Shown: positions 1 through 10,482, counted from the first letter of the stretch. The stretch: DNA of 64,000 bases from Chryseobacterium sp. SORGH_AS_0447 (GCF_030818695.1 NZ_JAUTAR010000001.1:2350501-2414500); one strand, 5' to 3'. The notes: a model not told the origin generated them from the letters alone. Program-made: numbers and translations.

Positions 1-897
1 TTTTTAATGCACATTTTTAAAGTAAAATATCAAACTTATAATGATAATGGAAATGAAACAGAAATCCCATTAAATGAAAAAGACTTGATTAGAGTTTACG
101 AAGGTTTGAAAGATAGAATAGACGTGAAGGACTTTGTAAATGATTTACTTTATTACCGTACTGTTTTTGATAGGTTTATTGTAAAGGCTACAGATGAAGA
201 AGCAGATGAAGAAAAATATAAATGGACTTTACAAAAGCCTTGCAAATACGATTATTATAAAAGAAATACTTCTAGTCTGAAATATAAAAATACTTTTGAA
301 AATCAAGACAGATTAATCAAATCAATCTCACTCCTACAAGTTACATTCAGAAACAGAAAATATAAAAATTGGCTGCAGGAAATATTACTTTTCTTCTCGA
401 ATAAAGAAAGATTTAATATAAGTATTTTAGATTACCAAGATTTTATTGATGGGATAATTTTAAATCATTTTGATGTAAATATAGACTCTTCCAAGTTTGA
501 TGACGGTGTGAAAGTTCCACATTTTTTATTCAATTTTATTGATTATTTGTATTGGGTTCAAAGTCCTTCTGATTTTAAATTTACTTATCGTAATTCAGTT
601 GAACATCATCTTCCGCAATCCTATAAGAACGAAATTAACGAGGATTTGCTAGATAATCTTGGAAACCTTTGTTTGGTTAGTAAGAATTCAAATTCTAAAA
701 TGAATAATGAACATCCAACCGGAAAAGCGGCCATCGATGGAAAATATTATAGGCCAAATCTTCCTCCTAAACAGAAGACAATTTACAATATCACAAATAA
801 AGAAAAAAAGTGGGGCAATGAAGAAATATTGACTCATAGAATTGAAATAACAGATTTATTGGAAAAAAGGGAAGCAATTTTAAGAACTTCATATTAA
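1..897 (+). CDS. DUF262/DUF1524 (GmrSD-like) nuclease, 5' end cut by window
   Basis: The visible part looks like the C-terminal half of a DUF262-DUF1524 protein, the family of the modification-dependent restriction enzyme GmrSD. The HNH-like DUF1524 signature is present: VEHHLPQSY (from about nt 598) followed by LGNLCLVSKNSNSKMNN, matching the usual His-x-x-Pro and GNL...N pattern of the nuclease half. The frame is open to base 1, and typical family members carry an N-terminal DUF262 NTP-binding part that is not visible here, so the ATG at 7 is probably internal. The gap to the helicase gene is only 3 bases, so both are likely in one operon with the DUF4391 gene. Inferred role: cleavage of foreign or modified DNA. 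An independent HNH protein of 296 residues starting at 7 is possible but less likely. Confidence 0.75.
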   Translation, partial: FLMHIFKVKYQTYNDNGNETEIPLNEKDLIRVYEGLKDRIDVKDFVNDLLYYRTVFDRFIVKATDEEADEEKYKWTLQKPCKYDYYKRNTSSLKYKNTFENQDRLIKSISLLQVTFRNRKYKNWLQEILLFFSNKERFNISILDYQDFIDGIILNHFDVNIDSSKFDDGVKVPHFLFNFIDYLYWVQSPSDFKFTYRNSVEHHLPQSYKNEINEDLLDNLGNLCLVSKNSNSKMNNEHPTGKAAIDGKYYRPNLPPKQKTIYNITNKEKKWGNEEILTHRIEITDLLEKREAILRTSY

Positions 898-900
898 ATT

Positions 901-3900
901 ATGAAATTAATTAACAATATCAACAACCGCCTTATAGACGATCTCAAAGAGAACATCAAAAAGAAAAGCAAATTGGCCATTGCTGCTTCTTCCTTTTCCA
1001 TCTACGCTTTTGAAGCCTTGCGAAAAGAGTTGCAAAGTGTCGATGAGTTGCGTTTTATTTTTACATCTCCCAGTTTTCTGCAAGAGAATCTGAAGAAAGA
1101 AGTGCCTAAGTTTTTCATTCCACATCTTTTTAAGGAAGCGGATCTATGTGGTGGTGAGTTTGAGTTGCGTTTGAAAAATCAATTAACCCAAAGAGCAATA
1201 GCTCAGGAATGCAGCAAATGGGTTAAAGAGAAAGTTACTTTTAAATCTAATAAACAGACCAAATACCCAATGCAGGGGATGATTCATTCATCAGATAAAG
1301 AGGAGTCTTCGCTTGCCTGGAGTGGTATTAATAGTTTTACTTCTGCTGATTTGGGATTAACACCTAAAAAAGGATTTCCTACTTTAATTCAAAAAACTGA
1401 TTTCCCTACTAGCAAAGCTTATCTGGATTGGTTTAATCAGGTTTGGGAAGATGATGAAAATCTGGAAGAGGTGACTGAAAAAGTACAGCAATATTTTGAG
1501 AAGGCGTTTAAGGATAACAGTCCAGAGTTTATCTATTTTATTACATTATACAATATTTTCAACAATTTCCTTGATGATCTCAGTATAGATAATCTACCAG
1601 ATGACAGAGTAGGATTTAAAGATACTGTGGTTTGGAACAAGCTTTTTAATTTCCAGAAAGATGCCGTCATTGGAGCAATCAACAAACTCGAAAAATACAA
1701 AGGCTGTATTTTGGCAGACAGTGTGGGGTTAGGTAAAACATTTTCAGCTTTGGGAATTATTAAATATTACGAAATGCGTAATAAAGACGTTTTAGTGCTA
1801 TGTCCCAAAAAGCTGGAAGCCAACTGGAATACTTATCGTCATAATGATAAAACTAATATTTTAGCAAAAGACCGTTTCAATTATGATGTATTATTTCATA
1901 CCGATTTGTCTCGGGAATCCGGAATAAGCAACGGACGTAATCTTGCTAATGTGAACTGGGGAAATTACGGTTTAGTGGTGATCGATGAATCACATAACTT
2001 CAGAAATGCAGGCTTAACTTATTCCGAGAAAGAAAATCGTTATCAGGCTTTATTAAGAAAAGTAATGCAGGAGGGTATTGAAACAAAAGTATTGATGCTT
2101 TCCGCTACACCGGTAAATAATAAATTTAATGACCTTAAAAATCAGTTAGCATTAGCCTATGAAGGTGATTCACATATTATTGATGAAAAATTAGATACAG
2201 AATTAGGCATTGACAGTATTTTTAAAAGAACACAGAAAGCATTTAATGTCTGGACAAAATTAGATTTGTCTGATAGGACAACAGAAAAGCTTTTGGATAT
2301 GCTAGATTTTGATTTCTTCGAAGTATTAGATTCTCTGACCATCGCCCGTTCAAGAAAACATATTGCAACTTATTATGACACAAGTACTATTGGGAAATTC
2401 CCTAAACGCAATAGACCGTTCTCTATAGAAAGCCCATTAACGGAAGATCAGACTTTGACTTACGAAGAAGTTGCACAGCTGCTTAGTGAATTAAATCTTT
2501 CTGTTTACTCTCCATTGAAATATATTTTACCGAGCCAATTAGCTAAATATGCCGAACGTTATGATAAAAAAACAAAGAATGGTAAATTCAGGCAGGTTGA
2601 CAGAGAAAAAAGTTTAAAAGTTCTAATGCGCATCAATTTACTGAAAAGGATTGAAAGTTCCATCGACTCTTTCAGAATAACGACTAATGGCATTGTAGCA
2701 CAAATAGAAAACACTATAAAAGCCTTGTCTAAGGATGGTCTGGAAGATCTGGTGAGTCCTCAGTTTGATACGGAAAATGAAAACTTTGACTGGGATACGA
2801 ACTGGGGAGATGAAGAAAATGTATTTGGAAAAAAAGTAAAGGTTCATTTAGCCGATATAGATAGAAGACAATGGAAAGAAGATTTAGAGGAGGACTTAAG
2901 TACCCTGAATGAGCTTCTAAAGAAAGTTAATACAATTACCCCAATTGCAGATTACAAACTTCAAAAGTTGATTGCAAATATCAAAGAGAAAATAGAAAAT
3001 CCTTTGAACTCAAATAATAAAAAGGTTATCGTATTTACAGCATTTGCAGATACTGCTGGTTATCTTTATAACAATTTAGGTGAGATATTTAAAAATGAAT
3101 ATCAAATCAATACAGCTTTAATTACAGGATCGAAAAGAGTTACAACTGCTAAAAGTATTCCGACAGAACTCAATGCGTTATTAACCTGTTTTTCTCCACA
3201 ATCAAAAGATAAGGACTTAGTTTTTCCGACGATCACCGAAGATATTGATATTCTAATTGCTACAGATTGTATTTCTGAAGGTCAGAATCTACAGGATTGT
3301 GATTATTTGATTAATTATGATATTCACTGGAATCCCGTTCGTATAATCCAGCGTTTTGGCAGAATTGATAGGATTGGCTCAACCAATGAATCGATAACAT
3401 TGGTTAATTTTTGGCCGGATATCACATTGGATAATTACATCAATTTAAAACAAAGAGTTGAAGATAGGATGCTTATTTCGGATATGGCCAGTACGGCTGA
3501 TGACAATATTCTAAAAGAGAACCAAAAAGATCTTGAATACCGAAAAATTCAATTAAAAAAATTACAGGATGAAGTTACAGACTTAGAAGATTTACGGGAA
3601 GGAATTGATATAACAGATTTGGGACTAAATGATTTTAGAATCGATTTATCAAATTTCATCAAAGAATATGGAGAAATGGTTGATATTCCTGAAGGAATAC
3701 ACGCCGTATTTCCTTCTACAGAAATTCTAAAGCCGGGAGTTATTTATGTATTAAAAAATATTAATGAAAACATAAACATCAATAAACTAAACCGATTACA
3801 TCCTTTTTATCTTGTTTATATAAACAATGAAGGGGAATTAATATATAGCCATATTGATTCAAAAAAGATCCTGGATGCCATTCGAATGTTGAGTAAGGGA

Positions 3901-4131
3901 ATAAAAGAACCCATTGCTTCCTTATGCGAGCAACTCAATACTGAAACTCAAGAATATCATAATATGTATGTCTATTCGGAATTGCTTAAAAAATCAATTG
4001 CTACTATCCTGGAAACTGAAGATGAAAAAGATGTAATGAGTTTGTTCAAATCAGGAGGTACTCATGTGATGAAAGAAAAGTTCAAAGGTATTGAAGATTT
4101 TAAGCTAATCTCGTTTCTGATTATTAAATAA
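901..4131 (+). CDS. PLD-like/SNF2-family helicase, defence-associated
   Basis: A 1076-residue protein with an N-terminal phospholipase D-like region (about residues 1-170, beginning with a KSKLAIAASSFSIYAFEALR stretch) and a SNF2/superfamily 2 helicase core. Visible motifs are Walker A DSVGLGKT near residues 273-280, a DEAH-type box DESH near 362, motif III LSATPVNN near 400, and motif VI QRFGRIDRIGS near 817. The motif spacing fits HepA/RapA-like SNF2 translocases. The C-terminal 200 residues are not recognised. It sits 3 bases after the nuclease gene and 5 bases before a DUF4391 gene. From memory, PLD-SNF2 helicases paired with DUF4391 occur in restriction-like defence islands, often with a methyltransferase and a type III Res subunit; neither is seen downstream here. 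Function as an ATP-driven DNA translocase is inferred. Confidence 0.85.
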   Translation: MKLINNINNRLIDDLKENIKKKSKLAIAASSFSIYAFEALRKELQSVDELRFIFTSPSFLQENLKKEVPKFFIPHLFKEADLCGGEFELRLKNQLTQRAIAQECSKWVKEKVTFKSNKQTKYPMQGMIHSSDKEESSLAWSGINSFTSADLGLTPKKGFPTLIQKTDFPTSKAYLDWFNQVWEDDENLEEVTEKVQQYFEKAFKDNSPEFIYFITLYNIFNNFLDDLSIDNLPDDRVGFKDTVVWNKLFNFQKDAVIGAINKLEKYKGCILADSVGLGKTFSALGIIKYYEMRNKDVLVLCPKKLEANWNTYRHNDKTNILAKDRFNYDVLFHTDLSRESGISNGRNLANVNWGNYGLVVIDESHNFRNAGLTYSEKENRYQALLRKVMQEGIETKVLMLSATPVNNKFNDLKNQLALAYEGDSHIIDEKLDTELGIDSIFKRTQKAFNVWTKLDLSDRTTEKLLDMLDFDFFEVLDSLTIARSRKHIATYYDTSTIGKFPKRNRPFSIESPLTEDQTLTYEEVAQLLSELNLSVYSPLKYILPSQLAKYAERYDKKTKNGKFRQVDREKSLKVLMRINLLKRIESSIDSFRITTNGIVAQIENTIKALSKDGLEDLVSPQFDTENENFDWDTNWGDEENVFGKKVKVHLADIDRRQWKEDLEEDLSTLNELLKKVNTITPIADYKLQKLIANIKEKIENPLNSNNKKVIVFTAFADTAGYLYNNLGEIFKNEYQINTALITGSKRVTTAKSIPTELNALLTCFSPQSKDKDLVFPTITEDIDILIATDCISEGQNLQDCDYLINYDIHWNPVRIIQRFGRIDRIGSTNESITLVNFWPDITLDNYINLKQRVEDRMLISDMASTADDNILKENQKDLEYRKIQLKKLQDEVTDLEDLREGIDITDLGLNDFRIDLSNFIKEYGEMVDIPEGIHAVFPSTEILKPGVIYVLKNINENININKLNRLHPFYLVYINNEGELIYSHIDSKKILDAIRMLSKGIKEPIASLCEQLNTETQEYHNMYVYSELLKKSIATILETEDEKDVMSLFKSGGTHVMKEKFKGIEDFKLISFLIIK

Positions 4132-4136
4132 AAAAT

Positions 4137-4778
4137 ATGCAAATGTTTGAGCTACCAAAATCAACGATCGTAAAAAAAGTAATTCCAAAAAAAACTTTTG
4201 ACGCATATCTCAATACAAAGCAGAAAAAAGCATTTAGTGAAAAGATTTTAAAGATGACTTGGGCTAACAAATTATCTAAAGATACGATTAATCTTAGCGG
4301 AAAAGATGTTGAGGAAATACAATTTTTAGAGATTGATTTGAAAGAAAGAGTGCATATCAAGGATTTACTTATGATCATAGACAAAGCAATTCCGTATCAT
4401 ATCATTTTTAAAGTTAAGTTTAATGATGAACATTATGTATCAACATCTGTAAAACATATTCATCCAGCTAATGATGATAATGCAGTAGTCGACTATACTT
4501 TTTCAACTGATTGGATCAATGAAAACGAGGTTGCGCTTTCGATAGAACTAAAGAATAGTTTAGATTGGATTTATAAAAGATTTTGTTTACAATTTATTGA
4601 TGATACCAATAGCGCAGTTAGTCTCAAAGAAATTGTAGAAAATGAGAAAAAGACAGATACTATAAAGAAAGAGATTGAAAAGATTAAATCTGAAATTTCA
4701 AGAAGTAAGCAGTTTAATAAAAAAGTTGATTTAAATATAAGACTAAGTCATTTACAAAGCCTTCTTAAAAAATCCTGA
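4137..4778 (+). CDS. DUF4391 family protein
   Basis: A 213-residue protein whose start (FELPKSTIVKKVIPKKTF) and middle (VEEIQFLEIDLKER) match my recollection of DUF4391. Members are repeatedly found beside SNF2-type helicases in restriction or anti-phage clusters, but the biochemical role is not established. The last 50 residues are rich in Lys and Glu and probably form a coiled coil or helical tail. The gene follows the helicase stop by 5 bases, so it is almost certainly cotranscribed and probably works as an accessory or assembly subunit. Its stop codon lies inside a hairpin that also serves the convergent gene. Codon use is A+T-rich, like the two genes before it and unlike the typA-ychF region. 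Confidence 0.7.
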   Translation: MQMFELPKSTIVKKVIPKKTFDAYLNTKQKKAFSEKILKMTWANKLSKDTINLSGKDVEEIQFLEIDLKERVHIKDLLMIIDKAIPYHIIFKVKFNDEHYVSTSVKHIHPANDDNAVVDYTFSTDWINENEVALSIELKNSLDWIYKRFCLQFIDDTNSAVSLKEIVENEKKTDTIKKEIEKIKSEISRSKQFNKKVDLNIRLSHLQSLLKKS

Positions 4779-4793
4779 GACCAAGCTCAGGAT
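4772..4793. terminator. Hairpin terminator between convergent genes
   Basis: ATCCTGAG and CTCAGGAT form an 8-bp stem around ACCAAG. On the minus strand it is followed by a run of six T, so it should terminate the regulator gene at 4798; it may also stop the defence operon. Confidence 0.75.
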
Positions 4794-4797
4794 TCAT

Positions 4798-5202
4798 CTA
4801 TTTATCTTGTATCAACTTCTCCATCATCTTAATCTGCTCATCCTTAACCTTAATCAACTCTGCGTTCAGCCGCTTAATCTCCTCCAAAGCTTCAATCCAC
4901 TTTTCAATGGGGTTGATGTTTTGAATTTCAACTTTATTATTGAACATGGCATTATCTGAAAAATTACATGAGATCAGATTGATGGCAGCCTCCTCATCAA
5001 AATTCTGAAACGCCTCTACGGGAATGTTCAGCACTTCGGAGATCTTTTGCAGTAGGGCTTCTTCCACCACGCTTTTCTGTTCGAGGAGGGAGATTTTCTT
5101 CTGGTTCCAGTCTTCGCCGAGGTCGAAAGCCAGGGCGTCCTGCTTGATGCACAGCATTTCCCTAAATCGTTTAATGTTGCGTCCCTGGTGTATTTTCTGT
5201 TG
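4798..5202 (-). pseudogene. XRE/HTH regulator with lost start codon
   Basis: The largest ATG-started frame (4798-5157, 119 residues) begins inside the helix-turn-helix. The same frame stays open upstream and adds QQKIHQGRNIKRFRE, which completes the recognisable N-terminus of a small DNA-binding family common in Chryseobacterium (GRNIKRFREML.IKQDALA.DLG). At the codon where these proteins normally have their Met, just before QQK (5203-5205), the frame has TAG. No ATG, GTG or TTG lies between that stop and 5157. The C-terminal part, with WNQKKISLLEQK and a Glu/Lys-rich helix, is intact. Either translation begins at ATG 5157 with half the HTH missing, it uses a rare start such as ATA or ATT, or the gene is newly inactivated. 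Without the recognition helix region complete, repressor function is doubtful. Confidence 0.55.
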
Positions 5203-5389
5203 CTAAAATATTGTTTTTAAGTTGTATGAAAATTTGCGATAAGCGATGATGATCAGGATGCCGATTTTGTTTTCCGGGTATAGCCTTTGGGAATTGCACG
5301 GGATAAAATACCAACAAAACTAAAAATATCCGGGCATTAAGAATAAATTCTGTAGTACAGTTATCAGTCTGCTGGTCATTGCAGCTCAA

Positions 5390-6312
<923 letters not shown>

Positions 6313-6570
6313 ATGAAGTATTTTTTCATCATTTCAACGCTAATTACCTTTCTTACCTTCGGACTCGACAAACGCAGGGCCGAAAAGCACCAGCGAAGAA
6401 TCCCGGAATCCTTGCTCCTTTTCCTGACTTTTCTTGGCGGAACCGCCGGTGCTTTGCTCGGAATGATTTCCTTCAGGCATAAGACTTCCAAAATATCCTT
6501 TCTCTTTAAGACTGCAATGTTGATCCTTTTGCAGGGCCTGATCATTTACGCGGTGCTTTATCATTTCTGA
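6313..6570 (+). CDS. DUF1294 family small membrane protein
   Basis: An 85-residue protein with three likely membrane segments. The family pattern is visible: FGLDKRRAEKHQRRIPE followed by LLFLTFLGGTAGALLGM and an H-K-T motif (FRHKTSK), as in DUF1294 proteins, whose function is unknown. I chose the ATG at 6313 rather than the TTG at 6304 because 6304 overlaps the promoter element. No partner gene is close: the next one starts 300 bases on. Confidence 0.8.
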   Translation: MKYFFIISTLITFLTFGLDKRRAEKHQRRIPESLLLFLTFLGGTAGALLGMISFRHKTSKISFLFKTAMLILLQGLIIYAVLYHF

Positions 6571-6887
6571 AACTGAACCATCTACTTTGAGGAGGCTGGC
6601 CTATCGACGTTTTTATTCGCACGTAGATTTAGCAGATGACGCAGATTTTGAATTTTTGCTTACTATTGAAAGATTAATTAACCACAAAGATCATTAGCTG
6701 AACGAAGTGCCTTAGCGAACGAAAAATATGCAGGAAGAAAAGAAATCACTCTTTGCGATCGTCGCGTTTGAAATCTTGCAGATGGAAACAGGTCCCACAT
6801 CTTTTAACAAACATTTAGCATTTGTATTTTTCGCACGGCACCATTTTTTCTTCTTTCTATCCTGTAAACACCAAAAAATTTAATATT
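6571..6887. other. Intergenic stretch with repeat remnants
   Basis: No gene seen. A GTAGATTTAGCAGATGACGC-type repeat lies at about 6622-6645. The rest looks like eroded repeat sequence and the leader of the PfpI gene. Confidence 0.5.
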
Positions 6888-7436
6888 ATGTCTAAAAAAA
6901 TCGCCATTTTGGCAACACACGGATTTGAAGAAAGCGAACTGAAATCACCAAAAGAGCATTTGGAACAACAGGGGTGGACGGCCCATATCGTAAGTCCGGA
7001 ATCAGGTTCCATTAAAGCATGGGCAGAAAAAGACTGGGGTCAGGAATATCCGGTGGATAAAACATTAGACGAAGCATCGGCTTCCGATTATGACGCATTG
7101 GTATTGCCGGGCGGAGTAATCAATCCGGACCAGTTGAGAACCAATGAAAAGGCATTGTCTTTTGTAAAAGAGTTCTTTGAGCAGCACAAACCGGTAGCAT
7201 CGATCTGCCACGGACCGCAAATCCTGATTAACGCAGGAGTGGTGGAAGGAAGAAACTTAACTTCCGTAAAATCAATCAGCCAGGATTTAAAAAATGCAGG
7301 TGCCCAATGGGAAGACAGCGAAGTGGTAACCGATCATGGGTTGGTAACCAGCAGAACCCCTGAAGATTTGCCGGCTTTCAATAAGAAGATGGTAGAGGAA
7401 ATCAACGAAGGGAAACACGAAGAGCAAACAGTATAG
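6888..7436 (+). CDS. PfpI/DJ-1 family type 1 glutamine amidotransferase-like protein
   Basis: A 182-residue single-domain protein of the DJ-1/PfpI superfamily. The opening KKIAILATHGFEESEL is the classic PfpI start with the conserved Glu, and VASICHGPQILI carries the nucleophile-elbow Cys followed by His. Family members act as general stress proteins, glyoxalase or deglycase-like enzymes; the protease label is historical. The frame extends upstream to 6822, but that part (MYFSHGTIFSS) lacks family similarity, and ATG 6888 gives the canonical N-terminus. It is monocistronic: gene-free repeats upstream and a strong terminator 20 bases downstream. The exact substrate cannot be told from sequence. 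Confidence 0.9.
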   Translation: MSKKIAILATHGFEESELKSPKEHLEQQGWTAHIVSPESGSIKAWAEKDWGQEYPVDKTLDEASASDYDALVLPGGVINPDQLRTNEKALSFVKEFFEQHKPVASICHGPQILINAGVVEGRNLTSVKSISQDLKNAGAQWEDSEVVTDHGLVTSRTPEDLPAFNKKMVEEINEGKHEEQTV

Positions 7437-7458
7437 ATTATATACAAGCAATAAAGAG

Positions 7459-7487
7459 GCCCGGGTCATATGATCCGGGCTTTTTTT
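7459..7487 (+). terminator. Rho-independent terminator of the PfpI gene
   Basis: A 9-bp stem (GCCCGGGTC with GATCCGGGC, one G-T pair) around a 4-base loop, followed by seven T. Confidence 0.9.
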
Positions 7488-7512
7488 ATGGCCTTGTCGG
7501 AGAATTTACGGA

Positions 7513-7650
7513 TTTTTTAGGAGCTTATTCCTGCTATCCGCTATTACTCCTCGCGCCATTGCATTCCAACCCTTACCGCCGCTAAACCCCTGCACGCTCC
7601 AACCTCCAGCCCCGCTGTGGGGTAGCCGCTTCTATCAGGGCTAGGGCGGC
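7513..7650 (-). repeat. Extragenic repeat element with conserved ends (minus orientation)
   Basis: Read on the minus strand it starts GCCCTAGCCCTGATAGAAGC and ends with AGCGGATAGCAGGAATAAGC then TCCTAAAAAA. The same two ends, on the plus strand, enclose a shorter interior at 13998-14078. I recall many copies of this element in Flavobacterium and Chryseobacterium intergenic regions; its function is not known to me. Confidence 0.6.
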
Positions 7651-7789
7651 AGTCTTTTGTTTCTGTTTCAGCCGGAGTTTATACAGGATATTTTAAAGTC
7701 AATAGTGAATCCGGCTTTGCCGGTGAATGGTGAATTTCTTTAAATGGTCTGCAGAAAAATCTTAGATTATTAAAAATTTTGTATGCTTT

Positions 7790-8410
7790 CCTCACCATCA
7801 AGCATTCAGCTTTTATAAACAGCAAGAATATCTTTTGTAACTTTTGTGATAAAATTCAGCAGTTTGTAGTGAAAGAAGTAGCTTTGGCTCCGCTCAGCCA
7901 CCTGATGGTCATTTCATTCACAACAGCCTATAAAAATCTTTGATTTTTCTCTTATGTGCTTTAAAAATATGCGCAATACATTAAACTTAAAAAACTCCTG
8001 TGCTAAAAGCTTTTGCATCTTTTGTGGTTAAAATTTAGCATTTTTGCGTTGAAAGTGTTGCTTCGGCCCGTTCAGCCATCAGAAGGTCATTCATTCACAA
8101 CCATATAAAAATCTTTGATTTTTAATCTTCTGTGTTCTAATATATGCGCAATACAGTAAACTAAAAAACTAATATGACTTAGGGTTAAAAGCTTTTGTGA
8201 CTTTTGTAGTTAAAATTCAGAATTTTTGTGGTGAAAAATGAGTCTTCGGCCCGTTCAGTCATCAGAAGATCATTCATTCACGACCACATATAAAAATCTT
8301 TGATTTTTAATCTTCTGTGTTCTAATATATGCGCAATACAGTAAACTAAAAAAACTAATGTGACTTAAGTGTTAAAAGCTTTTGACACTTTTATGGTTAA
8401 TAAAAATCTA
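7790..8410. repeat. Imperfect tandem array of about 175-185-base units
   Basis: The palindrome AAAAATCTTTGATTTTT occurs at 7933-7949, 8107-8123 and 8292-8308, spaced 174 and 185 bases. Each is followed by a TATGCGCAATACA-type block, a TTAAAAGCTTTTG block and, between copies, GGCCCGTTCAGYCATCAGAAG-like sequence. Units two and three are nearly identical; the first is more diverged. Further single palindromes occur at 10649-10665 and 10783-10798 on the other side of typA. Confidence 0.8.
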
Positions 8411-8540
8411 ACAAAGCCTATTCTCCAAATCATCACTTTACGAAACCTTCATGTTTTCAAAACCTTGCCGGTTTGCACACCGCTTTTATGACGGTCTTAC
8501 TAAAGTTCTCATTATGAATTTGTTAAATTATTAGCCTTCA

Positions 8541-8573
8541 TTGATGGTATTTGATTTAAAATCACTATTTTTG
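8541..8573 (+). promoter_or_regulatory. typA promoter
   Basis: TTG at 8541-8543, 22 bases, then TATTTTTG at 8566-8573. A block of about 21 bases around the minus-7 (8556-8576) is repeated with a single difference at the ychF promoter. Confidence 0.7.
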
Positions 8574-8591
8574 CACCCGTAAAAATCATTC

Positions 8592-10400
8592 ATGCAAAAC
8601 ATTAGAAATATTGCGATCATCGCACACGTTGACCACGGGAAGACGACTCTGGTTGATAAAATCATTCATGCTACGAACATTTTCAGAGAAAATCAGGAAA
8701 GTGGAGAACTGATAATGGATAACAATGATCTTGAAAGAGAGAGAGGGATTACCATTTTATCAAAAAATATTTCTGTTACTTATAAAGACACAAAAATCAA
8801 CGTAATCGATACCCCTGGTCACGCCGACTTCGGTGGGGAAGTGGAAAGGGTATTGAAAATGGCAGACGGGGTAATCCTGTTGGTGGATGCCTTCGAAGGG
8901 CCGATGCCGCAGACCCGTTTCGTACTTCAGAAAGCATTGGAACTAGGATTAAGACCATTGGTGGTAATCAACAAAGTTGATAAGCCAAACTGTCGTCCTG
9001 ACGAGGTTCACGATCAGGTGTTCGACCTGTTCTTCAACCTGGAAGCTACCGAAGAACAATTGGATTTCCCTACGTTCTACGGATCTTCAAAACAGGGATG
9101 GTTCAACACATCGTTGGAGCAGACTGAAGATATCTTGCCATTATTAGATGGAATTTTACAATATGTTCCGGCTCCGAAAGTAACTGAAGGAAACCTTCAG
9201 ATGCAGATTACTTCCCTTGACTTTTCTTCTTTCTTAGGAAGAATCGCGATCGGAAAAGTAACGAGAGGCGAACTGAAAGAATCTCAGTGGATCGGTCTTG
9301 CCCAGGCAGACGGAAAAATTGTTAAAGGAAAAGTAAAAGAACTTTATGTTTTCGAAGGATTAGGAAAGAAGAAAGTAACCGAAGTTCAGGCAGGAGATAT
9401 CTGTGCCGTGGTAGGTTTTGATGCCTTCCAGATCGGTGACTCTTTCGTAGACCTTGAAAATCCTGAGCCGTTGGAAAGAACAGCCATCGACGAGCCGACG
9501 CTGAACATGACGTTCTCCATCAACAACTCTCCGTTCTTCGGAAAAGACGGTAAATATGTTACCTCTAACCACCTGAAGGAGAGATTAACCAAAGAATTGG
9601 AGAAAAACTTAGCCCTAAGAGTTCAGCAGACCGATGATGCCAATACATTCCTTGTATTTGGTAGAGGTATTCTTCACTTGTCAGTTCTTATTGAAACGAT
9701 GAGAAGAGAAGGGTATGAAATGACCATCGGTCAGCCGCAGGTAATCTTGAGAGAAGATGAAAACGGACAAAAATTGGAGCCTTATGAATCATTAGTAGTA
9801 GACGTTCCGGAAGAATATGCTTCAAGAGTAATCGATTTGGCTACCCAGAGAAAAGGTGACCTTCACATCATGGAAACAAAAGGCGAAATGCAGCACATGG
9901 AATTCGAAATTCCTTCAAGAGGTTTGATCGGATTGCGTTCTCAGATGCTTACTGCTACCGCGGGTGAAGCCATCATGGCTCACCGTTTCACAGAATATAA
10001 GCCTTTCAAAGGTGCGATTCCGGGAAGAAACAACGGGGTATTGATCAGCAAAACTCAAGGACCGGCTACGGAATATTCCATCGCTAAACTTCAGGACAGA
10101 GGTAAATTCTTCGTTGATCCGGGTGAGGAAATCTATGCAGGGATGATCATCGGGGAGCAGAATAAACCGGGAGACCTTGTGGTAAACATCGTGGAAGCAA
10201 AACAGCTGAACAACATGAGAGCCTCCGGAAAAGATAAAGATACCGGGGTAGCACCGAAAATCCTATTCTCTCTGGAAGAATGTATGGAATACATCCAGGG
10301 GGATGAAGCCATCGAGGTAACCCCGAACTTCATCCGTATGAGAAAGAAAATCCTTTCTGAAGAAGAAAGAAAAAGAGTAGAAAGATCTGCAAAAGCATAA
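8592..10400 (+). CDS. typA: Ribosome-associated GTPase TypA/BipA
   Basis: A 602-residue translational GTPase related to EF-G, acting on the ribosome in 50S assembly and stress or cold adaptation. G1 is HVDHGKTT (residues 12-19), the switch I region has RERGITI, G3 is [15 protein letters not shown] (near 74) and G4 is NKVD (near 128). These are followed by domain II, the EF-G-like domain III/V region ([22 protein letters not shown]) and the TypA-specific C-terminal domain ending in [11 protein letters not shown]. Length is normal for the family. The ATG lies 18 bases after a clear minus-7 element. The gene is monocistronic, bracketed by long repeat-rich gaps, with a strong terminator downstream. 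Confidence 0.97.
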   Translation: MQNIRNIAIIAHVDHGKTTLVDKIIHATNIFRENQESGELIMDNNDLERERGITILSKNISVTYKDTKINVIDTPGHADFGGEVERVLKMADGVILLVDAFEGPMPQTRFVLQKALELGLRPLVVINKVDKPNCRPDEVHDQVFDLFFNLEATEEQLDFPTFYGSSKQGWFNTSLEQTEDILPLLDGILQYVPAPKVTEGNLQMQITSLDFSSFLGRIAIGKVTRGELKESQWIGLAQADGKIVKGKVKELYVFEGLGKKKVTEVQAGDICAVVGFDAFQIGDSFVDLENPEPLERTAIDEPTLNMTFSINNSPFFGKDGKYVTSNHLKERLTKELEKNLALRVQQTDDANTFLVFGRGILHLSVLIETMRREGYEMTIGQPQVILREDENGQKLEPYESLVVDVPEEYASRVIDLATQRKGDLHIMETKGEMQHMEFEIPSRGLIGLRSQMLTATAGEAIMAHRFTEYKPFKGAIPGRNNGVLISKTQGPATEYSIAKLQDRGKFFVDPGEEIYAGMIIGEQNKPGDLVVNIVEAKQLNNMRASGKDKDTGVAPKILFSLEECMEYIQGDEAIEVTPNFIRMRKKILSEEERKRVERSAKA

Positions 10401-10455
10401 TTTCAACATTCATCTGAGCATTGGCATTTTAGTCTTTGCTAAAGAACATCATACA

Positions 10456-10482
10456 GCCTCCCGCAAAACGGGAGGCTTTTTT
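10456..10482 (+). terminator. Rho-independent terminator of typA
   Basis: GCCTCCCG and CGGGAGGC form a perfect 8-bp stem around CAAAA, followed by six T. Confidence 0.95.

Larger units (their letters stand above)
7437..8591. other. 1.1-kb gene-free region upstream of typA, made of repeats
   Basis: No ORF with coding character. After the terminator come a flavobacterial-type extragenic element on the minus strand (7513-7650), a short GTGAATGGTGAATTTC repeat (about 7723-7737), a tandem array of roughly 180-base units (about 7790-8410), and the typA promoter. This is the largest gene-free stretch of the window. Confidence 0.7.

Noticed and set aside
5171..5389. Minus-strand ORF of 72 residues between the XRE fragment and the 5390 gene
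   Set aside because: No recognisable motifs, low-complexity composition, overlaps the regulator's likely upstream region.
7790..8410. Tandem repeats considered as a CRISPR array
   Set aside because: Units are about 180 bases and repeats are not separated by unique spacers of constant size; no cas genes.
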